Part shown: positions 56,043 through 64,000 of the stretch, in pieces | Numbering within the stretch: the first letter of the stretch is position 1 | How the letters are laid out: each line of letters starts with the position of its first letter | Assembly (NCBI RefSeq): GCF_003201355.1 | Contig: NZ_QICL01000003.1 | Span: forward strand, 52,574-116,573 | Source: Indolivaga alginatilytica | GTDB lineage: Bacteria; Bacteroidota; Bacteroidia; Bacteroidales; Dysgonomonadaceae | Reading direction: 5' to 3' | DNA: 64,000 nucleotides | Program-made: the position numbers and the translations under genes | Notes under the pieces: model-generated | Told to the model about the DNA's origin: nothing | The model's database searches: none | Seen by the model: only the letters and a program-made list of their open reading frames with translations

Positions 56043-56175
56043 AAGGTCTCAGACCTCTTTATTCCTTGGTAATGCAATAGACCCCAATGAGAGAAACAAC
56101 TCCTTCTCTCATTTCTCCTTCTCGGTGGGGGAGGGTTGGAGGTGAGGGAGAGTATATTTTTAAATACTTTCATCT
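56043..56175. repeat. Composite dispersed element interrupted by a GC-rich patch
   Basis: It starts AAGGTCTCAGACCT (56043-56056), TTTATTCCTTGGTAATGCAA. It ends GAGTATATTTTTAAATACTT and TC, like the family's outer block. Between them is a purine-rich patch of about 68 bp (56086-56153) with GAGAGAAACAACTCCTTCTC and TC, and GGTGGGGGAGGGTTGGAGGT. This patch resembles that at 27616-27660. Confidence 0.65.
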
Positions 56176-56251
56176 ACGGATTCTACTCTTACAAAAGTAG
56201 GAAATAAAATAAATATAGGAGAATTAAATAAATATTATTAAGATTGGTATT

Positions 56252-56281
56252 TGCTAATAGAATGAATAACTTATCTTTGCA
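56252..56281 (+). promoter_or_regulatory. Promoter of the PDZ/DUF4136 gene
   Basis: TTTG at 56252-56255 and TATCTTTG at 56274-56281, with an 18-bp spacer. Transcription would start about 65 bp before the ATG at 56355. Confidence 0.5.
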
Positions 56282-56354
56282 GATTATTTAGACACCGATA
56301 CTTTTAACACTGATCATAATTAATTAGGTTTATACGAATATAATTTAACGATAA

Positions 56355-57791
56355 ATGAAGAAAATTAGTCTCATCCTATTTTTTATTTCTACCATCTTAG
56401 TAGGGGCAAATGCCCAGTCAAAAGGTAGATTGTGTGACTTTGGGATCACTTTCGAAATTAGTAATAATGCGAGTTGGGGATATGGAGAACCTGTAATTCT
56501 TTCGGTTGAACCATTCTCTCCTGCTTCTAAAGCGGGTTTGCAAGTGGGCGATGTTATAATGGAAGTAAATGGTTCTGCAACCTACTTGAGGAATTATCCT
56601 ACTATAGCTTCTTGGCTTTTTGATGCTACGACATCTGATATCAGATTAACAGTCCGAAACGTAGATACTTACTTTAAAGAGCATGAAATACAACGCGATT
56701 GCAAAAGTGTAAGTGCACTGAGCGAATTTCATTTAGCAGATGCCTATGCTTTCTATAGTCTCGAAGATACGAATGAACGTTCATTTTCGCTACCGCTAAA
56801 AGTAGAACCTAATACAAATGTTGATTTTTCAGATTATCATACTTTTGATTTTCTAAAAGAAGAAACTTCCGTACCTGATGTTGATTACTATATCAATAGT
56901 CAAATTGAAAAAGCTTTAATCGATAGAGGATTGGTTAGAAGTTCTCAGGATCCTGATATTATTGTTCAGACTTATTACACATATCAGCCTAATCTGAAAT
57001 ACAATACTACAAATAAAAGCAAAAGCCTGTATTCATGGAGATATGATAGTGAGACTAAAGAAATGGTAAAATTGCCTATTTTGTCTGCTGATGATACGAA
57101 TGCGGAAGCTAAGGGACAATATATACTGGAATTAGGGGTTCGCTTCTTCGACAGAAAGTATATTAATAAAGAAAAGATGACTCAAATATGGGATTGCCGT
57201 TCAAGAGAATTCCTTACCGAGGATTATGACATTCAGGAATATGCCAGAATGCATGCACCTTTACTGATGATGCAATACCCATACTCATCAGCTAAAAATA
57301 CAGCTAAATATGTTGTGAGTAAAAAAGGATTTAATTACACCGGGTTAAATTTTGACTCTAAAGATATTGCGGTTGTTACGGATGTGGATGCTAATTCGCC
57401 TGCTGCTCTGGCCGGAATTAAAGCCGGTGACCGTATCTCGAAGATAGGCAAGATCAAATTCGACTATAATAATTCTGATCTAGAAAAAGGATATAAGCGT
57501 TTTATTGTAGAATCGATGCCTCTAAGAAACCCTAAAACACGCTTTATAGATGCTAACGGTTTCCCCGATTGTATGTACTGGAGTATTAACAGATATCCGG
57601 AGATCGCAGAATTATTTAAGAAAGAGAGTATATATACGCCATGTTTTAGTTATCTTTACGCCTTCAATAAATATGTGTCGGGAGCTAATCCTCCAAAAAC
57701 GTTAGATATTGAAATAAAGAGCCAAGGACAAAAGAAGCATGTAAAAGTGACTCCTCAGGTTCAACGGTCAGTTGTCATAAAGGCACTTTAA
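56355..57791 (+). CDS. Secreted PDZ-domain / DUF4136-like protein
   Basis: 478 residues with a signal peptide (KKISLILFFISTILVGANAQ). A first PDZ domain lies at about 30-95 (VEPFSPASKAGLQVGDVIME, then VNG). A DUF4136-type domain runs about 145-290 (DYHTFDFLKEETSVPDVDYY, and the DPDIIVQTYYTYQP pattern). A second PDZ follows at about 330-375 (VDANSPAALAGIKAGDRISK). It is periplasmic or membrane-exposed and lacks a protease domain, so it is probably a peptide-binding scaffold. Confidence 0.85.
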   Translation: MKKISLILFFISTILVGANAQSKGRLCDFGITFEISNNASWGYGEPVILSVEPFSPASKAGLQVGDVIMEVNGSATYLRNYPTIASWLFDATTSDIRLTVRNVDTYFKEHEIQRDCKSVSALSEFHLADAYAFYSLEDTNERSFSLPLKVEPNTNVDFSDYHTFDFLKEETSVPDVDYYINSQIEKALIDRGLVRSSQDPDIIVQTYYTYQPNLKYNTTNKSKSLYSWRYDSETKEMVKLPILSADDTNAEAKGQYILELGVRFFDRKYINKEKMTQIWDCRSREFLTEDYDIQEYARMHAPLLMMQYPYSSAKNTAKYVVSKKGFNYTGLNFDSKDIAVVTDVDANSPAALAGIKAGDRISKIGKIKFDYNNSDLEKGYKRFIVESMPLRNPKTRFIDANGFPDCMYWSINRYPEIAELFKKESIYTPCFSYLYAFNKYVSGANPPKTLDIEIKSQGQKKHVKVTPQVQRSVVIKAL

Positions 57792-57840
57792 GTACCCGAA
57801 GTTAAATTAAAATAATATATAACTTGGTGAGTAACATTAA

Positions 57841-59480
<1,640 letters not shown>

Positions 59481-59481
<1 letters not shown>

Positions 59482-59545
59482 GGTTGTAGATCCTTTTATA
59501 ATCTTAGACAACATTTCAATACAATGCAAACAATGGTCTGTGACT
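59481..59545. repeat. Weak pair of GGTCTNAGACC-like boxes after the ABC-F gene
   Basis: AAGGTTGTAGATCCTTTTAT immediately follows the stop, and GGTCTGTGAC lies near 59535. The matches are poor, so this may be a decayed copy. Confidence 0.3.
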
Positions 59546-59555
59546 AATGTTAAAG

Positions 59556-59587
59556 TCCCGAATAAATATTTATTCGGGATTTTTTTG
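59556..59587 (+). terminator. Terminator of the ABC-F gene
   Basis: TCCCGAATAAA-TAT-TTATTCGGGA followed by T7. It lies between convergent genes. Confidence 0.92.
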
Positions 59588-59591
59588 TTCG

Positions 59592-60491
59592 TTAATCTTT
59601 AAGTATATCTATGAGAGCGCTGTGGATTTCTCTGAATTTAAACTGATATCCGTTTTGCTCTAGTTTTTGAGGGATAGCTCTTTGTCCGTCTAAAAGAAGG
59701 GTCGAGGCTTCTCCCATAAATAAAGAGATAATTGCTGCCGGAACTGTAAATAAACAAGGTCTATGCAAAGTATTGGCTAAACTTTTAGAAAACTCTTTAT
59801 TGGTAATCGGTGTAGGAGCAGTCATGTTGATAGCTCCTTCGATCCGAGCTGTTTCTAATATGTATTTTATAATGGAAACTACATCTTTGATATGTATCCA
59901 CGAAATATATTGATTTCCGCTTCCAAGGATACTGCCTGCTCCAAGTTTGAAGATGGGGAGTATTTTTGCTAACATACCTCCTTCTGTGGATAGTACAATT
60001 CCTGTTCGCAAAAGGCATACTCGGGTTTTATCGCTTTTAGCCTCCATGGCGAAAGCTTCCCACGACTTGCATAGCTTGTTTGTAAACTCTTCATGGGATT
60101 CTGTATCCTCCGTAATTATGGTATCTTCTTTGTTGCCATAATAACCAATAGCTGATCCCGAAATAAATATTTGTGGTGGATTTTCTCCCGCTTTTATCAG
60201 TTGGGTTAGCTTTTTGGTTATTTGCCAACGGCTTTGACAAAGTCGCTGTTTTTGTATAGCTGTCCAACGTTTAGTGGCGATTGGCTCGCCAGCCAGATTT
60301 ATTACAGCATCATATTCATCCAATGAAGTTAATTTTTCAAGCGAGTCGCAATATTTTACATGACTGCCTAATATAGCTTCAGCTTTCTGTATATTTCGGC
60401 TCAAAGCGGTAATTGTGTGACCTTCCAGTAAAAGATCAGGAATAAGTTTGCTTCCTATTAGGCCGGTTCCTCCTGTGATAAATATATTCAT
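59592..60491 (-). CDS. TIGR01777-family NAD(P)-binding epimerase-like protein
   Basis: 299 residues. N-terminal Rossmann motif ITGGTGLIGSKLIPDLLLEG, then INLAGEPIATKRWT, and SSRWQ/ISGSAIGYYGNK typical of the family. The C-terminal part resembles DUF1731 (ALANTLHRPCLFTVPAAIIS). The group includes SDR39U1 and the cell-division inhibitor-like SulA-annotated proteins; the substrate is unknown. Confidence 0.9.
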   Translation of the reverse strand: MNIFITGGTGLIGSKLIPDLLLEGHTITALSRNIQKAEAILGSHVKYCDSLEKLTSLDEYDAVINLAGEPIATKRWTAIQKQRLCQSRWQITKKLTQLIKAGENPPQIFISGSAIGYYGNKEDTIITEDTESHEEFTNKLCKSWEAFAMEAKSDKTRVCLLRTGIVLSTEGGMLAKILPIFKLGAGSILGSGNQYISWIHIKDVVSIIKYILETARIEGAINMTAPTPITNKEFSKSLANTLHRPCLFTVPAAIISLFMGEASTLLLDGQRAIPQKLEQNGYQFKFREIHSALIDILKD

Positions 60492-60643
60492 AACTAATTC
60501 TTTATAAAACGAACACTTATATAGGGTTTTATGTTCTACAAGAGAAAGAATAAAATCGCAGACTTTTTATTATTAGGTGTATTTAAGGAACGATGGCTTC
60601 TGATTAAAAAATGTGCAATTACAAAAACAGACCAATATTTGAT

Positions 60644-61108
60644 ATGAAGAAAAAACTACAGATTCTTATTCCAATTCTCATTTGCTTCTTTGTGGGGTTC
60701 ATTGGAAGCCGTTTTCAAACAGATGCTATTAGTAATTGGTATCCTTATTTAAATAAACCGGATTTGACTCCTCCTAATATTGTATTTCCTATAGCTTGGA
60801 GTATTCTGTACATATTTATGGGGGTATCTGTCGGATTAATTCTAAATTCGAATAGCCGCAAAAAAAGATATTTTGTGAAAATATTCCTTTTGCAATTATT
60901 CCTGAACTTTACATGGAGTATTTCCTTCTTTTATTTCCAAAGCCCGGTTGCCGGTTTGCTTAATATTGTTTTGCTTGAGATTGTTATTATTTACTATGCT
61001 CTTAGTGTATATCCTATTCGCAGAACAAGTTCGTTTCTTTTTGTGCCCTATATCTTGTGGGTAAGCTTTGCTTCTTATCTTAATTTTTATATTCTGTTGT
61101 ATAACTGA
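60644..61108 (+). CDS. TspO/MBR-family membrane protein
   Basis: 154 residues from the Met at 60644; an in-frame ATG at 60611 would add 11 residues and is less likely. Five hydrophobic segments. The TspO signature is present: WYPYLNKPDLTPPNIVFPIA, WSILYIFMGVSVGLI and NFTWSISFFYF. TspO proteins bind tetrapyrroles and affect porphyrin and stress physiology. It sits 171 bp upstream of leuS. Confidence 0.93.
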   Translation: MKKKLQILIPILICFFVGFIGSRFQTDAISNWYPYLNKPDLTPPNIVFPIAWSILYIFMGVSVGLILNSNSRKKRYFVKIFLLQLFLNFTWSISFFYFQSPVAGLLNIVLLEIVIIYYALSVYPIRRTSSFLFVPYILWVSFASYLNFYILLYN

Positions 61109-61247
61109 TGGTTATATTCGAATTTGTGATATTGGGGTAATTTCTTCACTCTTTCGAATTTATCCCGGTTTTTATACTTGGCTACAATATTTATGGAGGC
61201 AATAAAAACGCTTATATCCTTAATATGCTTTTATTAACAGAAATAAC

Positions 61248-61255
61248 TACCTTTG
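61248..61255 (+). promoter_or_regulatory. Putative -7 box of leuS
   Basis: TACCTTTG fits TAnnTTTG and lies 24 bp before the ATG; the -33 region is weak. No T-box or leucine leader is visible. Confidence 0.4.
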
Positions 61256-61279
61256 TGGCATTAAAATGGATTTTAAGCT

Positions 61280-64000
61280 ATGGAGTATAATTTCAAAGAA
61301 ATAGAAAAACGTTGGCAGGACTTTTGGGTTAAAAATGAAACCTATAAAGTGAGTGAAGAAACCAATAAGCCTAAATACTATGTCCTCGATATGTTTCCCT
61401 ATCCATCGGGAGCAGGTCTGCACGTAGGGCATCCTCTGGGTTATATTGCTTCAGATATATATGCCCGCCACAAACGTCTCCAAGGCTTTAATGTTTTGCA
61501 TCCTATGGGGTACGATGCTTATGGATTGCCTGCAGAGCAGTATGCTATACAAACGGGACAGCATCCGGTAATTACAACCAATCAGAATATCAACAGATAC
61601 AAAGAACAATTGGATAAAATAGGCTTCTCTTTTGATTGGAGTCGTGAAATCCGCACATGTGAACCCGAATATTACAAATGGACTCAGTGGGCATTTATTC
61701 AAATGTTCAATTCATATTTCTGTAATGATGAGCAACAAGCTCGTCCTATTGACGAATTGATTGAGGTTTTTGGATCTCAGGGGACAAAAGACATGAATAT
61801 CGCATGCAGTGAAGTATTATCCTTTTCTGCGGAAGAATGGAATGCAAAATCAGAAAAAGAACAACAGGAAATATTATTGAATTATCGTATCGCTTATTTA
61901 GGTGAAACGATGGTTAACTGGTGTCCTGCTCTGGGAACTGTATTAGCAAATGATGAGGTTATCAACGGACTTTCGGAACGTGGTGGCTATCCTGTAGAGC
62001 AACGTAAAATGCGCCAATGGTGTTTGCGTGTTTCTGCATATGCTCAACGTTTGTTGGATGGACTTGAAAAAATAGATTGGACTGACTCAATCAAAGAAAC
62101 TCAGAAAAACTGGATCGGAAGATCGGAAGGTGCTGAAATGAAATTCAAGATACACCGCCCCCTAGCCCCCTCCAAAGGAGGGGGAATAGAATTACCTCCA
62201 AATTATACTACTAACAAGCTGGACTGGCATTCTAATATAGATAATGCTAAGGAAATGCGATCTAACCCAACTGAATATGAGTCGATTCTTTGGGAAGCTC
62301 TTCGTAATAAGGGAATTGGTTATAAATTTAGGAGGCAGCATTTAATAGATCAATTTATTGTCGATTTTGTTTGTCTTGAAAAAAGTGTAATAGTTGAAGT
62401 GGATGGTAAATATCATAACGATCCCAATCAGCAGGAATTAGATAATCAAAGGTCAGAAATATTAAGAGACTTAGGATATAAAATAATCAGATTTACGAAT
62501 GATGAAGTGGTCGTAGACTTTGATAAAGTAGTATCAACGATAAAGGCTTTCTGCGATCAGCAAGTCTCTTCCTTTGGAGGAGATTTAGAGGAGGTGTGCG
62601 TCTTCACCACCCGTGCCGATACTGTATTTGGTGTGACTTTTATGGTACTTGCTCCTGAAAGTGATTATGTGCCACAATTAACAAGTGCAGAACAAAAAGC
62701 GGAAGTTGATGCTTATTTAGCTGCAACTAAAAAACGTACAGAGAGAGAACGTTTAGCGGATAAAAAAATATCGGGTGTGTTTACAGGGTCGTATGCTATC
62801 AATCCGATGAACGGTAAAGAAATACCCATCTGGATTTCAGACTATGTACTTGCCGGATATGGTACAGGTGCTATAATGGCTGTGCCTGCACACGATAGCC
62901 GTGACTACGCTTTTGCAAAATATTTCAGTTTACCTATTATTCCTCTTGTTGAAGGATGCGATATATCGGAAGAAAGCTATGATGCCAAAGAAGGTATTGT
63001 AACTAATTCTGATTTCTTAAATGGCTTGACAGTAAAAGAAGCTATTGAGAAAGCAAAAGAATATATCAAAGAAAAGAATTTGGGTCATGTAAAAACCAAT
63101 TACCGCTTGCGTGATGCTATATTCTCGCGTCAACGTTATTGGGGAGAGCCTTTTCCTGTGTATTACAAGGAAGGTTTGCCTTATATGTTACCTATTGATA
63201 AATTACCCCTAGAATTACCCGAAGTAGATAAATTTTTGCCTACTGAAACAGGTGAGCCTCCATTAGGGCGTGCAACCAATTGGGCTTGGGATACTGTGAA
63301 TGAAAAAACAGTATCTGTTACCGAAATAAATAATACAACTATCTTCCAATTGGAATTGAATACTATGCCCGGATTCGCAGGATCTTCTGCATATTATTTG
63401 AGATACATGGATCCGCATAATGATAAGGCTTTGGTTTCAAAAGAATCCAATGAGTATTGGAGAAGTGTCGATTTATACATTGGAGGAACAGAGCATGCTA
63501 CAGGTCACTTGATTTATAGCCGTTTCTGGAATAAATTCTTATATGATATTAATGTATCGTGTGAGGATGAGCCTTTCAAGAAGTTGATTAATCAGGGAAT
63601 GATTCAGGGGAGAAGCAATTTTGTGTATCGTATCAATGGTACAAATAAATTTGTGTCTTTAAATCTGAAAGATCAATATGAAACGACTTCTATCCATGTT
63701 GATGTGAATATTGTAGATAACGATGTTCTGGATGTTGAGAAATTTAAAGCTTGGCGTCCTGATTATGCTGAGGCTGAATTTATATTGGAAGATGGTAAAT
63801 ACATTTGTGGATATGGCGTAGAGAAAATGTCTAAGTCATTACATAACGTTGTAAACCCCGATGATATTGTTGAAAAATATGGTGCTGATACACTTCGTTT
63901 ATATGAAATGTTTCTAGGGCCATTAGAATTATCTAAACCTTGGGATACAAATGGTATCGATGGGGTACATAGGTTTTTACGCAAACTTTGGTCTTTATTC
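61280..64000 (+). CDS. leuS: Leucyl-tRNA synthetase with an in-frame DUF559 nuclease-like insertion, 3'-truncated by the window end
   Basis: 907 codons are visible, open from the ATG to the edge. The HIGH-type motif is HVGH at residues 48-51 ([12 protein letters not shown]) and KMSKS is at 849-853. The CP1 editing domain has [10 protein letters not shown] and [10 protein letters not shown], as well as [17 protein letters not shown]. Between [12 protein letters not shown] and [10 protein letters not shown], where relatives have a short loop, residues about 292-438 form an additional domain (next entry). No stop or frameshift interrupts the frame. The enzyme charges tRNA(Leu) and hydrolyses misacylated products. 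The inserted site is at a loop of the editing domain, so the fold may tolerate it; whether editing still works is unknown. Confidence 0.95.
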   Translation, partial: MEYNFKEIEKRWQDFWVKNETYKVSEETNKPKYYVLDMFPYPSGAGLHVGHPLGYIASDIYARHKRLQGFNVLHPMGYDAYGLPAEQYAIQTGQHPVITTNQNINRYKEQLDKIGFSFDWSREIRTCEPEYYKWTQWAFIQMFNSYFCNDEQQARPIDELIEVFGSQGTKDMNIACSEVLSFSAEEWNAKSEKEQQEILLNYRIAYLGETMVNWCPALGTVLANDEVINGLSERGGYPVEQRKMRQWCLRVSAYAQRLLDGLEKIDWTDSIKETQKNWIGRSEGAEMKFKIHRPLAPSKGGGIELPPNYTTNKLDWHSNIDNAKEMRSNPTEYESILWEALRNKGIGYKFRRQHLIDQFIVDFVCLEKSVIVEVDGKYHNDPNQQELDNQRSEILRDLGYKIIRFTNDEVVVDFDKVVSTIKAFCDQQVSSFGGDLEEVCVFTTRADTVFGVTFMVLAPESDYVPQLTSAEQKAEVDAYLAATKKRTERERLADKKISGVFTGSYAINPMNGKEIPIWISDYVLAGYGTGAIMAVPAHDSRDYAFAKYFSLPIIPLVEGCDISEESYDAKEGIVTNSDFLNGLTVKEAIEKAKEYIKEKNLGHVKTNYRLRDAIFSRQRYWGEPFPVYYKEGLPYMLPIDKLPLELPEVDKFLPTETGEPPLGRATNWAWDTVNEKTVSVTEINNTTIFQLELNTMPGFAGSSAYYLRYMDPHNDKALVSKESNEYWRSVDLYIGGTEHATGHLIYSRFWNKFLYDINVSCEDEPFKKLINQGMIQGRSNFVYRINGTNKFVSLNLKDQYETTSIHVDVNIVDNDVLDVEKFKAWRPDYAEAEFILEDGKYICGYGVEKMSKSLHNVVNPDDIVEKYGADTLRLYEMFLGPLELSKPWDTNGIDGVHRFLRKLWSLF
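62166..62184. repeat. Left-border hairpin of the leuS insert
   Basis: Perfect 8-bp stem CCCCCTCC / GGAGGGGG with an AAA loop. The sequence is much more GC-rich than the surrounding gene. Confidence 0.85.
62565..62583. repeat. Right-border hairpin of the leuS insert
   Basis: TCTCTTCC-TTT-GGAGGAGA, an 8-bp stem with one mismatch and a TTT loop, partly inverted relative to the left border. Confidence 0.7.

Larger units (their letters stand above)
62153..62593 (+). mobile_element. DUF559 (Vsr-like) nuclease cassette inserted in leuS
   Basis: 441 bp, 147 codons, in frame with leuS. The core reads [52 protein letters not shown] and [20 protein letters not shown], the full DUF559 layout. Candidate catalytic residues are Glu332, Asp362, Glu373, Asp375 and His379. 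The left border holds the hairpin CCCCCTCC-AAA-GGAGGGGG (62166-62184) and the right border TCTCTTCC-TTT-GGAGGAGA (62565-62583), roughly inverted to each other. The domain has no stop of its own and no intein splice-junction residues, so it should persist in the protein. I infer a mobile or formerly mobile cassette; mobility is not shown. Confidence 0.8.

Noticed and set aside
2718-56056. GGTCTC palindromes as restriction-modification sites
   Set aside because: The centre base and flanks vary (GGTCTA, GGTCTG, GGCCTC), while the surrounding hairpin context is what is conserved.
62153-62593. The leuS insert as an intein
   Set aside because: There is no Cys/Ser at the left junction, no His-Asn followed by Cys/Ser/Thr at the right junction, and no Hint-type blocks.
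61280-64000. leuS as a disrupted pseudogene
   Set aside because: The frame is open across the insert and all catalytic motifs on both sides are intact.

Overview
The window looks like a chromosomal segment of a member of the Bacteroidota, most probably a Dysgonomonas-like organism in the order Bacteroidales. The evidence is AT-rich DNA, a fused lpxC/fabZ gene, a PorW/SprE-type lipoprotein plus a protein ending in a type IX secretion (T9SS) sorting domain, DUF2723 and DUF2027-Smr proteins, and promoters with the Bacteroidota -7 box TAnnTTTG. The genus call is inference. Most genes are housekeeping genes. No rRNA, tRNA, CRISPR array, prophage or classical insertion sequence was seen.

Layout. 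1-2.7 kb: 3' part of a T9SS-exported surface protein with a BspA-type leucine-rich repeat end. 2.8-8.7 kb (minus): trxA, dnaE, ribF and a HAD phosphatase. 9.2-11.1 kb: LysR regulator and YeiH-type transporter. 11.2-16.3 kb (minus): a membrane protein fused to a degenerate Nudix domain, an orphan small protein with an AraC regulator, and a dipeptidyl peptidase IV. 16.5-21.6 kb: GNAT acetyltransferase, DUF2723 membrane protein, polysaccharide deacetylase. 21.6-25.6 kb: queA (minus), then a DUF2027-Smr / membrane protein / LEA-like lipoprotein cluster. 25.7-34.0 kb (minus): WGR-like protein and Nudix hydrolase, topB, panB, a FadL-type outer-membrane protein and a Gly/Trp/Met-repeat secreted protein. 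34.5-47.6 kb: prmA, porW (minus), a small beta-barrel, ygiQ, a nucleoside kinase, rplS, a membrane protein and dnaG. 47.8-56.0 kb (minus): the lipid A genes lpxA, lpxC/fabZ and lpxD, then a membrane protein, purD, a dicarboxylate symporter and ribE. 56.3-64.0 kb: PDZ/DUF4136 protein, ABC-F ATPase, a TIGR01777 epimerase (minus), TspO, and leuS running off the end.

The most unusual item is leuS. An in-frame block of about 147 codons (62153-62593) encodes a complete DUF559/Vsr-like nuclease domain. It lies inside the CP1 editing domain of leucyl-tRNA synthetase and is bordered by inverted GC-rich hairpins. The synthetase motifs on both sides are intact, so the gene appears to encode a functional synthetase with an extra nuclease domain and not a pseudogene. 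Two GC-rich, gene-free patches elsewhere (about 27.6 and 56.1 kb) resemble the left border of the insert.

The spacers are also unusual. A 13-15 bp palindrome of the form GGTCTNAGACC recurs at least 14 times, nearly always within about 60 bp of a gene boundary. It is often part of a modular element of about 90 bp whose central hairpin differs between copies. A second family, built on a 9-bp unit TTTTGTNAC, occupies three of the longest spacers (about 9.1, 17.1 and 27.4 kb).
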